Positions 45,283 through 53,979 of a DNA stretch of 64,000 bases are shown here, piece after piece (within the stretch, counting starts at the first letter, position 1; every line of letters starts with the position of its first letter). The translations under genes were made by a program, and so were the position numbers. Source of the DNA: Variovorax sp. PMC12 (GTDB taxonomy: Bacteria; Pseudomonadota; Gammaproteobacteria; Burkholderiales; Burkholderiaceae_C); NCBI RefSeq assembly GCF_003019815.1, contig NZ_CP027774.1, forward strand, positions 992,001 to 1,056,000, given 5' to 3'. The notes under the pieces are model-generated. The model saw only the letters and a program-made list of their open reading frames with translations. It ran no database searches and was not told where the DNA came from.

Positions 45283-46806
45283 TCAGCGGGCCGTCGCGCG
45301 CCAACGCGCTTCGACCTGTGCGACGTCCACGGTGCCTTCCGTGGAGACTTCGATGGTCAGCGCCTGCTCGCCGGGCTCCAGCGGCTCGTGGTTTTCCAGT
45401 TGGCGCTCCAGCACCGGCAGGCCGGCTTCGGATGCGTCCAGGCGCGCCGCGTCGCGCTCGGCCACACGGCGGCGCAGCGTGGCGTGTGCGGCGCGGCAAT
45501 CGAGGATCGCGAAGGGCACGTGCAGCTCCGCGGCCAGCGTCTCGAAGCTGCGGCGTTCCGCACGGCGGAGAAAGGCCGCATCGACGATCACCGGGTAGCC
45601 CGCCAGCAGTGCACCGCGCGCGCAGGCGCGCAGCCTGTCGAAGGTGAGCCGCGTTGCCTGCTCGCCGTAGATGTCGAGCCCGAGATCGGCGGAGCGCGCC
45701 AGTGGTGCCAGTCCGTGCAGCCGCTTGCGTTCCACATCCGAGCGCACGCGTACAGCCCCCGCGGCGCATAGCAGTTGCAGGGCGACGCTGGATTTGCCCG
45801 AGCCCGAGAAACCGTGCGTGATCAGCAGCCGGGCATCCCCCGGCGGCCGCGCGGCCAACTGCGCCGCGCACGCCAGATAGTCGGGCCGCACTCCGCGATC
45901 GGCCCCCTGGGGAAGGAGGCCGCAGGCCATGGCACGCACCAGCGCACGATAGACCTCGTAGAAGCGCAGCACCTGCAGGCCTTGGTAGTCACCGCTGTGC
46001 TGCAGCCATGCGTCCAGAAAGCGGTAGGCGAGATCGGGGCGCCCATGGGCCGTCAGGTCCATGGTGAGGAAGGCGATGTCGTTCATGACGTCGATGCTTC
46101 TCAATGCCGGGTCGAACTCGATGCAGTCGAAGGGCGTGAGCGCGCCGTCGACAAGGACGACATTCGCCATGTGCAGGTCGCCGTGGCATTCGCGCACCGC
46201 ACCACTCTGCTGACGCACGATCCAAGCCATGCGCAATGCCTGGGTCTGCTCGCCGATCCACGCGCGCAGCGCCACGAGGCGGGGGTCCTCGCCCTGTGCC
46301 TGCAAGGCGTCGAGGATGTCGGTGGCCGCGCGCGTGATCAGCTCGGGACTGCCGAATTCGGACACCCCTGCCATCCGCGGGGCAGCCTCATGCAGACCCG
46401 CGAGCCGCTCCGCAAAGTCGTCGAGCCATTCGGGTCGGAACTCCCGGGTCGGCAGCAGGTTGCGCAACAGCGACGACTCGGGAAAGCGCCGCATCCGGAC
46501 CACGTGGTCGATCGGCGTTCCATCGCCCCCGATCCGCGGCGACGTGCGCGTGCCGCAGACCGGCGCCACGTCGATGTACAGCGAGGGGGCGAAGCGCCGG
46601 TTCAGGCGAAGCTCTTCCTCGCAGAAATGCTTGCGGGCCTCGACGCTGCCGAAGTCCAGGAACGGCAGGCGAACCGGCTTCTTCAGCTTGCAGGCCAGCG
46701 TCGCAGTCAGCAGCACCCACGAGATATGCGTCTCCACGAGCGCTACCGGCTCACCGGTTTCCCGCCGGAGCGTTTCCCGCAGCGCATCGACCAGCGTGGT
46801 GTCCAT
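45283..46806 (-). CDS. APH-like kinase fused to AAA P-loop domain
   Basis: A 507-residue two-domain protein. The N-terminal part (1-320) is aminoglycoside-phosphotransferase-like with catalytic loop ECHGDLHMANVVL and metal site FDCIEFD. The C-terminal part (about 335-507) has Walker A THGFSGSGKSS near 340 and resembles small-molecule kinases (gluconate or zeta-toxin-like). This combination is widespread but of unknown substrate. It follows the Usp gene by 48 bases in the same operon and has a shorter paralogue at 31176. Confidence 0.85.
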   Translation of the reverse strand: MDTTLVDALRETLRRETGEPVALVETHISWVLLTATLACKLKKPVRLPFLDFGSVEARKHFCEEELRLNRRFAPSLYIDVAPVCGTRTSPRIGGDGTPIDHVVRMRRFPESSLLRNLLPTREFRPEWLDDFAERLAGLHEAAPRMAGVSEFGSPELITRAATDILDALQAQGEDPRLVALRAWIGEQTQALRMAWIVRQQSGAVRECHGDLHMANVVLVDGALTPFDCIEFDPALRSIDVMNDIAFLTMDLTAHGRPDLAYRFLDAWLQHSGDYQGLQVLRFYEVYRALVRAMACGLLPQGADRGVRPDYLACAAQLAARPPGDARLLITHGFSGSGKSSVALQLLCAAGAVRVRSDVERKRLHGLAPLARSADLGLDIYGEQATRLTFDRLRACARGALLAGYPVIVDAAFLRRAERRSFETLAAELHVPFAILDCRAAHATLRRRVAERDAARLDASEAGLPVLERQLENHEPLEPGEQALTIEVSTEGTVDVAQVEARWRATAR

Positions 46807-46854
46807 GGCGCGAATTCTCGCTGCAACTGCGCCGGCAGGCCCACGCCGGGCGGT

Positions 46855-47697
46855 TCAATGCGCGATGAGGACCGGCACGGTCATCTGCGCGAGTATCTGC
46901 CGCGTCACGCCACCCAGCACTCGCTCGCGCAGGCGCGAATGACCGTAGCCGCCCATCACGAGCAGGTCGGCGCCCAGGTCCGAGAGCCGCGACAGGAGCG
47001 CATCGGCGATGTCGATCTCGGTCACCTCGGATTCGGCATGCGCCTGCACGCCGTGGCGCAGCAGGAACTGGATCATGTCCGGCAGCAGCAGCCGTTGCGT
47101 GTTGTCTTCGTCATGCGGGTGGCGCAGCGAAATGAGCGTGACGCGCGCCGCCTGGCGCAGCGCCGGCAACGCCGAGCGAAGCGCGACGGCGGATTCGCGC
47201 GAGCCGTCCCACGCCGCCACGATGGTCCTTGGGCGGCCTTCGAAGACACCGGCCGAAGGCACGACCAGCACCGGTCGCCCCACCTCCATCAGCACGTCCT
47301 CGGCAAGTCCGCGGGTCGTGGTGTCGCCCCGGTTCGAGGCGTCGCTTTGACCGAGCACGACCAGGTCGCTCGCGCGTCCGTACCGCACCACGGCGTCGGC
47401 CGCCACATCGTCGACCATGCGCACCTCGTACGACAGCGGTCCCGATCTGGCGATGTCCGTCCTGAATTCCCGGGCGACGGCCTCGGCGCGCCGTCGTAGA
47501 TAGTCGCTCGATTCCGCGATGTAGTCGGTCATGCCGGTGGCGATGGCACCGGCGGGAATGATGCCGTCGTACAGCCCCGAAGGCAGGAGCCCGACAAGAT
47601 GGCTCTCGTGCGCCCGCGCCCAACGGGCGGCCATGGCGGCGCGCACGGGACTCCTGAGCGAGTGATCCAGGTGAACGAGGATGGTCTTGTAATTCAT
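46855..47697 (-). CDS. Universal stress protein, tandem-domain
   Basis: A 280-residue two-domain UspA protein. The second domain ends LLVMGGYGHSRLRERVLGGVT, close to the proteins at 19181 and 60431 (same closing PVLIAH or PVWMAH). The first domain has LVVLGQSD instead of an ATP loop. It leads the operon with the APH-AAA kinase. Likely a dormancy and energy-stress factor. Confidence 0.93.
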   Translation of the reverse strand: MNYKTILVHLDHSLRSPVRAAMAARWARAHESHLVGLLPSGLYDGIIPAGAIATGMTDYIAESSDYLRRRAEAVAREFRTDIARSGPLSYEVRMVDDVAADAVVRYGRASDLVVLGQSDASNRGDTTTRGLAEDVLMEVGRPVLVVPSAGVFEGRPRTIVAAWDGSRESAVALRSALPALRQAARVTLISLRHPHDEDNTQRLLLPDMIQFLLRHGVQAHAESEVTEIDIADALLSRLSDLGADLLVMGGYGHSRLRERVLGGVTRQILAQMTVPVLIAH

Positions 47698-47781
47698 GCA
47701 TGCCCCGCGGGATGGCGCGCCGCGAGCGGCGCAGTGGATGGACGGCAGAGCTGATGTTCATGCCGTGAGAGCAACGCGGCA

Positions 47782-47795
47782 TTGACGGCGATCAA
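47782..47795 (-). promoter_or_regulatory. FNR-type box before Usp/kinase operon
   Basis: TTGACGGCGATCAA. GAACAT is centred 32 bases downstream on the minus strand; predicted start near 47747. Confidence 0.76.
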
Positions 47796-47843
47796 GCCGG
47801 CGTCATCTCGGTTGCGGCTCGCGCGGCCGCGAAGCTGCGGGGC

Positions 47844-48551
47844 TCACGCCTGCACGCCGAACAGGGCTCCCACGCCGGCGGTGACTCCCATGGCCAGCGT
47901 GCCCCAGAAGGCCACGCGCCAGACGCTTCGCGCGATCGGCGTGCCCCCGATCCTGGCGGCCGCAGCCCCCAGCAAGGCGAGGAATGCGATCGCGGTGCAC
48001 ACGGTCCAGGGCAGGAGCGCGCCGGAAGGCGCACAGGCGACCACCACGAGGGGCAGCGCGGCGCCCACGGAAAAACTCGTCGCCGAGGCCAGCGCGGCCT
48101 GCAACGGCCGTGCGCTGAGCGTGTCCGAGATGCCGAGTTCGTCACGCGCGTGCGCCCCGAGCGCGTCGTGGGCCATGAGCTGCGCGGCGACCTGCTGCGC
48201 GAGTTTGTACTCGAGACCGCGCCGCACGTAGATCGCCGTGAGCTCCCGGTGCTCCGCGTCCGGCTCCGTGGCGAGTTCGATGCGCTCGCGCTCGAGGTCG
48301 GCCTTCTCGGTGTCGGCCTGCGAATGCACCGACACGAACTCGCCGGCGGCCATCGACATCGCGCCCGCGACCAGCCCCGCGATGGCGGTCGTCAGGATGA
48401 CCTCGTGGCTGGCGTGGGCGGCGGTGACGCCCACGACAAGGCTGGCGGTGGAGATGATGCCGTCGTTGGCGCCCAGCACGGCGGCGCGCAGCCAGCCGAT
48501 GTGTTCGGTGCGATGGCGTTCGGCGTGCGCGCGGTAGTGGAATGATTTCAT
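47844..48551 (-). CDS. VIT1/CCC1-family Fe2+/Mn2+ transporter
   Basis: A 235-residue membrane protein. First helices carry the family pattern WLRAAVLGANDGIISTASLVVGV and AGAMSMAAGEFVSVHSQ, followed by the Glu-rich cytosolic metal-binding helix (about 90-125: ERERIELATEPDAEHRELTAIY). Three more helices close the fold. It moves ferrous iron or manganese out of the cytosol. Last gene of a four-gene minus-strand run with cytochrome b561 and a barrel protein. Confidence 0.92.
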   Translation of the reverse strand: MKSFHYRAHAERHRTEHIGWLRAAVLGANDGIISTASLVVGVTAAHASHEVILTTAIAGLVAGAMSMAAGEFVSVHSQADTEKADLERERIELATEPDAEHRELTAIYVRRGLEYKLAQQVAAQLMAHDALGAHARDELGISDTLSARPLQAALASATSFSVGAALPLVVVACAPSGALLPWTVCTAIAFLALLGAAAARIGGTPIARSVWRVAFWGTLAMGVTAGVGALFGVQA

Positions 48552-48564
48552 GTGAGATTGGCAG

Positions 48565-49122
48565 TCAGCGTGAAGAGCGCCCGGGCAGCATGCGAGCGAG
48601 CGTGTTGTCGTGCGTGAGGTAGTGATGGGCCAGCGCCGCGGCGGCATGCAGCCCGATGAGGAAATAGCCGGCCGTGGCCAGCGTCTCGTGCACGTCCTTG
48701 AGCTGCTCCGACAGGCTGTCGTTTGCCCCCAGCAGCGAAGGCACGGACAGGCCGAACAGCACGATGGGCTTGCCCTCGGCGCTGAGCGTGAGCCAGCCCA
48801 GCAAGGGCGTGGCGATCATGAAGGCGTACAGCGCCAGGTGCATGAGCTGCGACAGCCTGCGCTGCCATGCCGGCGGTGCAGGCGCGATCTCGGGCGCCGC
48901 CCCCGTGCTCCAGCGCACGGCGATCCGCGCGGCCACCAACGCCAGCACACACAGGCCCAGCAGGAAATGCAGAGGTTTCAAGGCGCCGCGCAGGTCACTG
49001 CCCCTGGGCGCAAGCCCGCGCAGTTCCATGCAGGCATAGACAGCGGCAAGCAGCAGCAACATCGCCCAATGCAGAGCGATGACGGGGGTGCCGTAGCGGG
49101 AGGTCGAATTTTTCCAGGCCAT
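48565..49122 (-). CDS. Cytochrome b561
   Basis: A 185-residue four-helix membrane cytochrome. Haem-ligand His candidates are in VIALHWAML, LKPLHFLLGL, LMHLALYAF and LIGLHAAAALAHHYLTHD. The ending HHYxxxDNTLxRML is typical of the YceJ/CybB group, which oxidises quinol and can dispose of superoxide. ATG 49122; it lies 11 bases after the barrel gene and 13 before the VIT gene. Confidence 0.93.
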   Translation of the reverse strand: MAWKNSTSRYGTPVIALHWAMLLLLAAVYACMELRGLAPRGSDLRGALKPLHFLLGLCVLALVAARIAVRWSTGAAPEIAPAPPAWQRRLSQLMHLALYAFMIATPLLGWLTLSAEGKPIVLFGLSVPSLLGANDSLSEQLKDVHETLATAGYFLIGLHAAAALAHHYLTHDNTLARMLPGRSSR

Positions 49123-49133
49123 GTCGAGCGCCT

Positions 49134-49922
49134 TCAAAAGTGCGTACCGACGATGAACTTCAGCAGCCAGCGGTCGGCCTCGCTGGTCAGGCCCTTGCCG
49201 ATGCCGACGTTCACGTCGAAGCGATCGAATTCGTGGTCCAGCGCCACGAACAGCGTCTTGCTGTTCTTGCGCAGCGCATCGAGATGCGAGAGCGGACCGA
49301 GTTCGTTGTAGGTTTCCAGGCCGATCTGGGTCTTGTCGTCCAGGGCATAGGCGATCCTGGCGTCCAGGTCGAGCGTGACGGGTCCGCCGTGCCGCGCCAG
49401 GCTCCAGTCGATGTTCGGATTCACCGCCAGCGTCCAGGGGCCGGTGCGGTATCCAAGAATGCCCTTGAGCTCGGCGTTCCATGCGGTGGGAGATACGCGA
49501 AGACTGGTCTTGCCGATCTCCAGGTTCGCGCCCCAGAACATGCCCTGCGTCTTGTCGTGCGGTGCGATGTATTTGATGCGGACCTTGGCGCCATCCACCT
49601 TGGTATCGGCATTGGGGGCGCGGCTCGAGAGCACGTAGAGCCCGAGTTCCAGCGTGTCGCTGACGCCGTAGTAGAACTCCGGCGTGAGGCGATAGACATG
49701 CCGCGGCGGCTGTTCGCCAGCGTAGCCCGGCGTGGACGCGCCGGAGAAGACGTAGTTGTTGTGGACATCGACACCGAATTGCCCCGGGGCACTCATGTCG
49801 TCAAGATAGACCTGGATTTCCTCGGGGGCGGCCGAGGCCGGCGGCGCAACGGACATTGCGCCGGCGAGAAGCAGGATGCCGATGGCGGCATGGACGCGCG
49901 CGCGGCTTGAAGATGAATTCAC
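49134..49922 (-). CDS. Outer-membrane beta-barrel protein of unknown function
   Basis: A 262-residue exported protein. A signal peptide (HAAIGILLLAGAMSVAPPASA) is followed by alternating aromatic beta strands ending in Phe (LKFIVGTHF), a mark of outer-membrane barrels. Segments such as LTPEFYYGVSDTLELGLYV resemble small transporters or acyl-modifying barrels. The GTG start at 49922 has GAAAGG eight bases before it; ATG 49982 is possible but would bury the signal. Operon with cytochrome b561 and VIT transporter. Confidence 0.8.
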   Translation of the reverse strand: MNSSSSRARVHAAIGILLLAGAMSVAPPASAAPEEIQVYLDDMSAPGQFGVDVHNNYVFSGASTPGYAGEQPPRHVYRLTPEFYYGVSDTLELGLYVLSSRAPNADTKVDGAKVRIKYIAPHDKTQGMFWGANLEIGKTSLRVSPTAWNAELKGILGYRTGPWTLAVNPNIDWSLARHGGPVTLDLDARIAYALDDKTQIGLETYNELGPLSHLDALRKNSKTLFVALDHEFDRFDVNVGIGKGLTSEADRWLLKFIVGTHF

Positions 49923-50001
49923 GATAGAACCTTTCGACACTGAACAAGATCGCTGCGCGAGCGCGCGCAGCAGGGTCGACATCGCGTGGCGACGTCGCTG
50001 C

Positions 50002-50457
50002 TCAGGTCGACGCAGGAGGTGCGGTCTTGGGCGGAAGGCGGCGCCATATGGCGGTGGGCGGAGGCGCTCGGCAACGTGCATGCGGACGCCCGCTCGGGCC
50101 GCGCGAGGACAGCGGCCGAGGCACGGGCAGGCGCACGATCAACGGCAGCAAGGCCAGGACCAGGGCCATGAGGCCGGCCAGCCCGTCTTGGAATGCACCG
50201 GGCTGGTCGATGCTGGCGCCCGAGGGCACGAACACCGTGGTCTCGGGCCTGGCCACGTGGCCGGGCCGCTCGTCGGGCTCGAACTGGACGGTGGCACTGA
50301 CCGCGCGTATGCGAAAGCCGGGCTCGTCCTCCCAGCCGTCATCGCGGAAATGGATGGCAATGAAAGGCTGCAGGGCAACCAGCATCATGGCGAACAGCAG
50401 CCACCACGCGGTGGATTCCGGGCGTTGGCGCTGATGCCGATGCGGCTGCAGTTTCAT
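50002..50457 (-). CDS. Small two-helix membrane protein, unknown
   Basis: A 151-residue protein with two membrane segments (AWWLLFAMMLVALQPFIAIHF; LMALVLALLPLIVRLPV), a middle loop of about 60 residues and an Arg/Pro-rich tail. I do not recognise a family. It lies 79 bases upstream of the barrel gene on the same strand. The upstream gap 50458-50659 has no FNR-type box; I see nothing else there. The strand choice is supported by the helices but the gene is less certain than its neighbours. Confidence 0.5.
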   Translation of the reverse strand: MKLQPHRHQRQRPESTAWWLLFAMMLVALQPFIAIHFRDDGWEDEPGFRIRAVSATVQFEPDERPGHVARPETTVFVPSGASIDQPGAFQDGLAGLMALVLALLPLIVRLPVPRPLSSRGPSGRPHARCRAPPPTAIWRRLPPKTAPPAST

Positions 50458-50659
50458 GCGGTCTCGAACACTGGTCGGAAGGCGGCTGTGCCAGGACAGG
50501 ATGGTCCGTGTGCACAAGCCCGAATGCGCCAAGGGTAAGCAGGTTGAGCGCCGGCGCAAAGAAGCGCGCCGCAATGTGCCCGGGATGCCAAAGAGAATCA
50601 GTCTTCTTACTACCTCCCACCAGCACCACCAGCAGCGACGTCCTCCTTGGCGGCCGGCC

Positions 50660-51040
50660 TCATCCGGCCTTCATCGGCGTTGCCATGCCAGCATGCACCG
50701 AGAAGTAGCGCCGCGCCAGGGCCACGAGTTCGCCGTTGCCCAGATGCCCCACCGTCTCCCATCCGACGATGCGACCCGCCACCTCGGGGCGATGCTTCTC
50801 GACGTAGTGGCGGAAATCGGCCTGTGCGGTGTGGGAGCCGGCGACGAGCACTTTGGTGATCCCCGCCATCGCATCGCATACCTCGCCGAAGAATTCATGC
50901 TCGCTGCGAACACTGCTGCCATGCTGGCGCGTGTAGTGGACATGTGCCCTGACCTGCTGCGCGATGACCTGAGAAGCGTCGAACTGGAGGATTTGCGCCG
51001 AGTGGTGATCGACCCAAGCGACGGCATGGAAAAGCGACAT
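50660..51040 (-). CDS. eRF1-like translational-machinery-type protein
   Basis: A 126-residue cytoplasmic protein. The central pattern TKVLVAGSHTAQADFRHYVEK resembles the middle domain of eRF1/Pelota-like and Host_attach proteins (strand, then a loop, then a helix). The family is labelled translational machinery protein in betaproteobacterial genomes but no function is established. It follows the Zn-ADH by 58 bases in the same direction. Confidence 0.7.
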   Translation of the reverse strand: MSLFHAVAWVDHHSAQILQFDASQVIAQQVRAHVHYTRQHGSSVRSEHEFFGEVCDAMAGITKVLVAGSHTAQADFRHYVEKHRPEVAGRIVGWETVGHLGNGELVALARRYFSVHAGMATPMKAG

Positions 51041-51098
51041 GGAGGAACCCGCTGGAAAAAAAAGTGGAAGGGAAAGACCGTCCGGCAGCCGCGAGGGC

Positions 51099-52136
51099 CT
51101 ACGCCTCGATGATCACCTTCAGCGCATGCGTTTCGGCCGCGCGACCGAAGGTGTCGTAGGCCTCCAGGACCTGGTCGAGCCTGAACCTGTGGGTGATCAG
51201 CAACTTCGGATCCACCTTGCGCGACTGCACCGTCTTCAGCAGCATCGGTGTCGACACCGTGTCGACCAGCCGCGTGGTGATCGCGATGTTCTGCGACCAC
51301 AGCCGCTCCAGATGAAGTTCCGCCGGATGCCCGTGAACACCGATATTCGCGATGGTGCCGCCGGGCGCCACGATGTCCTGGCAAAGCACGAAGGTGGCCG
51401 GTATGCCAACCGCCTCGATCGACACGTCGACGCCACGCCCGCCCGTGAGCGCGAGCACGGCCTTGGCCGCCATGCCGTCGGCGCTGTTGATCGTGTGCGT
51501 CGCGCCGAAGCGGCGCGCGACCTCGAGACGGCCGTCGTCCAGGTCGATCAGGATGAGCTGCGAAGGCGAATAGAACCGGGCGGTGAGCAGCGTGGCCAGC
51601 CCGATCGGGCCCGCCCCCACGATCGCCACCGTGCTGCCGGGCGCGACCTTGCCGTTGAGCACGCCGCACTCGAAGCCGGTCGGCAGGATGTCGCTGAGCA
51701 TCACCAGCGCCTCCTCGTCCGCGCCCGGCGGTATCGGATAGAGGCTGGTGTCCGCATGCGGGATGCGCACGTACTCGGCCTGCGTGCCGTCGATGGTATT
51801 GCCCAGGATCCAGCCGCCGGTGGCGCAGTGCGAATACATGCCGCGCCGGCAGTACTCGCACTTGCCGCACGACGAGATGCACGAGATCAGCACGTGATCG
51901 CCCGGATGGAAGGCCGTCACGCCGTCGCCGACGGCCTCTACGACACCCACCCCCTCGTGCCCGAGGATGCGGCCCGGCGTGCAGGTCGCCACGTCACCCT
52001 TGAGGATGTGCAGGTCGGTGCCGCAGATGGTCGTCTTGAGAATGCGCACGATGGCGTCGCCCGCTGCCTGGATCTGCGGCTTGGGACGGTCTTCGAGCGA
52101 CTTGAGGCCGGGGCCTTGGTAGACGAGTGCTTTCAT
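51099..52136 (-). CDS. Zinc-dependent alcohol dehydrogenase
   Basis: A 345-residue medium-chain dehydrogenase. Catalytic zinc ligands are Cys in TTICGTDLH and the His-Glu pair in GHEGVGVV. Structural zinc Cys are in SCGKCEYCRRGMYSHC. The NAD loop is VAIVGAGPIGLA. Similar enzymes oxidise isopropanol, butanediol or short alcohols; here it may regenerate NAD by reducing aldehydes. The FNR-type promoter places transcription start at the ATG itself, so the message may be leaderless. Confidence 0.93.
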   Translation of the reverse strand: MKALVYQGPGLKSLEDRPKPQIQAAGDAIVRILKTTICGTDLHILKGDVATCTPGRILGHEGVGVVEAVGDGVTAFHPGDHVLISCISSCGKCEYCRRGMYSHCATGGWILGNTIDGTQAEYVRIPHADTSLYPIPPGADEEALVMLSDILPTGFECGVLNGKVAPGSTVAIVGAGPIGLATLLTARFYSPSQLILIDLDDGRLEVARRFGATHTINSADGMAAKAVLALTGGRGVDVSIEAVGIPATFVLCQDIVAPGGTIANIGVHGHPAELHLERLWSQNIAITTRLVDTVSTPMLLKTVQSRKVDPKLLITHRFRLDQVLEAYDTFGRAAETHALKVIIEA

Positions 52137-52170
52137 GGCCCTACGTTAGGTGCATCCGAGCGCGCATTCC

Positions 52171-52184
52171 TTGAGATAGCGCAA
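52171..52184 (-). promoter_or_regulatory. FNR-type box before Zn-ADH
   Basis: TTGAGATAGCGCAA. The -10 TAACGT (preceded by CC) is centred 32 bases downstream on the minus strand; predicted start coincides with the ATG at 52136. Confidence 0.76.
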
Positions 52185-52194
52185 GGAAAGCCGT

Positions 52195-52461
52195 TCACGG
52201 CCCGTCGACCAGACCGCGACCTCGCCTGCGCGAGTTTTCCGAATTCGAACCGCGTCCGAGGATCGACCACCCCTGCGGCGTGATGCCGAGAACGGTCGCC
52301 GGATCCTGACGCATGCAGTCGTCGCAATCGACGTGCGGAGGCGGAATGAAGGCGCGAACGTATCCCGCCGCATCTAGCTTCCTGAGGTTCTCGATCTGCC
52401 GCTGGTCCGCCACGTTGACCGGAAACCTTGTAAGGGACAGCCGATAGAGTGTTTCAAACAT
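52195..52461 (-). CDS. Small unknown protein with CDDC motif
   Basis: An 88-residue protein. The middle has HVDCDDCMRQDPATVLGITPQG, where two Cys could bind metal; the last 20 residues are Arg/Gly/Ser-rich. The N-terminus (MFETLYRLSLTRFPVNVADQ) looks helical. No family recognised. It has its own FNR-type promoter with a strong -10, which supports the gene. Confidence 0.68.
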   Translation of the reverse strand: MFETLYRLSLTRFPVNVADQRQIENLRKLDAAGYVRAFIPPPHVDCDDCMRQDPATVLGITPQGWSILGRGSNSENSRRRGRGLVDGP

Positions 52462-52558
52462 GGTGGATGCCTCCATGGAGCGTGCCTGCCGGAAAGTGAG
52501 CGATCCTGCGGCGGCCCGAGCCAGACACTCATCGTAGGCATGCCGCTAAGCCGGTGCG

Positions 52559-52572
52559 TTGCGCTGCATCAA
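52559..52572 (-). promoter_or_regulatory. FNR-type box before small CDDC gene
   Basis: TTGCGCTGCATCAA. The -10 TACGAT (preceded by CC) is centred 32 bases downstream on the minus strand; predicted start near 52524. Confidence 0.78.
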
Positions 52573-52586
52573 GCGGAAGTTCGGGG

Positions 52587-53543
52587 CTAGGCCCAGGACG
52601 CGTTGGCGAATGCCTCGACGAAGCGCTGCAGATCGGCGTGCGGCAGCCGGTCGATGCCGGCGGCGCGCGAACGGCCCGCGCCCCCGAAGCGGCTGCACAA
52701 CGAATGCGCGCCGCGCGGAAGCGACAGGGGCGCGCGCACGCTGACAACATAGCTGTCGCCCTGCGCCTTCAGCACCGCGTGCGCGAGGTCGGGCTCGCTG
52801 TTGGCCAGCGTGTTGGCGAGGCAGCCGATCACACGCCGGCTCCACGGCGCATCGGGCAGCATGCGCACGCTGCCCCCGGGCCCCTGCCAGAACGGTACCG
52901 CGCCGGCAGCCTGCCGCAGGTCGTTGCGGCGTACTGCCTCGATGTCGTCGACGACGGCTTCGCGCGCCAGCATGTCGCGCGGGTCCGGGTGGCGTGCCAT
53001 CATGGGAAACAGCAGGCGGGGCGCGATGCAAACGTCGCGCTCATCCTCGCCATAGGCGTTGTAGTTGATCAACTCGCCCAGCCGGCGCAGCGCCGCGCAA
53101 TCGCCGGGCTCGAAATCACGCTGGAGTGCCAGCCTGTCGGCCACCGCGCCGAGGTTGTCGCCGTAGATGCCGACCAGGGCCCAGGCACGATATGCGCCGC
53201 CCAAGTGGCGATCGACGAGCAGGCTGGTGCAGACGGCGCTGGCTTCGTCAATGTGCGTTTCGAGGCCCGGATGCACCGGCACCTCGCCGGCCGCGTGATG
53301 GTCGAAGTAGCGCACCCGCACACCATCGCCGAGCAAGCGCAGCAGATCGTCGCGGTTGCGCTGCATCGAGATGTCGAACACGTTGACTTCGTCGCCTGCC
53401 CGACCCGGGACGCGGCCAAGCAGCGCGATGTCGCGCTTCAGGCCGGTCACCAGTTCGGCGGCCATGGGCTCGTGCAGCCGCCATTGAACGGCGGCACACA
53501 GGCCGTCGGCGTCGCCGTTGCAGACATCGAACCGCCGGACCAT
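52587..53543 (-). CDS. DHH-family phosphoesterase
   Basis: A 318-residue protein of the DHH/DHHA1 superfamily. Motif I is DVCNGDADGLCAA (metal Asp), motif III is RYFDHHAAG near residue 80 and motif IV is VGIYGDN. The C-terminal domain has SRFGGAGRSRAAGID, matching the DHHA1 GGGH-type substrate loop but without the usual His. Family members cut short RNA or cyclic dinucleotides. Last gene of the desaturase operon. Confidence 0.85.
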   Translation of the reverse strand: MVRRFDVCNGDADGLCAAVQWRLHEPMAAELVTGLKRDIALLGRVPGRAGDEVNVFDISMQRNRDDLLRLLGDGVRVRYFDHHAAGEVPVHPGLETHIDEASAVCTSLLVDRHLGGAYRAWALVGIYGDNLGAVADRLALQRDFEPGDCAALRRLGELINYNAYGEDERDVCIAPRLLFPMMARHPDPRDMLAREAVVDDIEAVRRNDLRQAAGAVPFWQGPGGSVRMLPDAPWSRRVIGCLANTLANSEPDLAHAVLKAQGDSYVVSVRAPLSLPRGAHSLCSRFGGAGRSRAAGIDRLPHADLQRFVEAFANASWA

Positions 53544-53566
53544 GTCTAGGACTCGCGGGCCCTGCT

Positions 53567-53953
53567 TCAGCCCGGGACGCGCCAGGTGCCGTCGTCCTGC
53601 CGGCATGCGCTGCCGCCGATACCGTCGGGCCGGCCGCCCACCACGACCTCGAGCCTGAAGTCGCGGCATCGCGCGCCGCGTTGCTGGAAACTGCGTGTGG
53701 GCGTGAACACGAAGCTGTCGCCGGTCTCGCCGTTGCGCCAGGCCGAGGATTGGCGATCGGGCAAGGTTTCCAGCGCGCTCGCCGCGCGGCGACGGTCGCT
53801 GTCGTCCATGGCCCTGGCAGCCACACTGCCTGGGGTCGCGCCGGCCAGCGAGCCGACCAGCAAGCCGCCCGCGGACGCACGCATGGACTGGCTGCCACAG
53901 CCGGCCAATGCCATCGCGGTGCACAGGGCGCAGAGCAACGGCACAGGCTTCAT
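53567..53953 (-). CDS. Lipoprotein with 17-kDa surface-antigen-like C-terminus
   Basis: A 128-residue lipoprotein (signal ends MALAGC). A short Gly-rich middle (GGLLVGSLAGATPG) resembles glycine-zipper outer-membrane proteins. The C-terminal part FQQRGARCRDFRLEVVVGGR and the ending ACRQDDGTWRV match the rickettsial 17-kDa antigen family. ATG 53953; GTG 53959 is also possible. It lies 26 bases after the desaturase gene and 23 before the DHH gene. Confidence 0.82.
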   Translation of the reverse strand: MKPVPLLCALCTAMALAGCGSQSMRASAGGLLVGSLAGATPGSVAARAMDDSDRRRAASALETLPDRQSSAWRNGETGDSFVFTPTRSFQQRGARCRDFRLEVVVGGRPDGIGGSACRQDDGTWRVPG

Positions 53954-53979
53954 TCGCACGTCCCGGGATTCAGCTTCGT

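Noticed and set aside
50521..50570. TTGAG followed by CGCAA near 50544 as another FNR-type box
   Set aside because: The half-sites are six bases apart instead of four, so the geometry does not fit a dimer.
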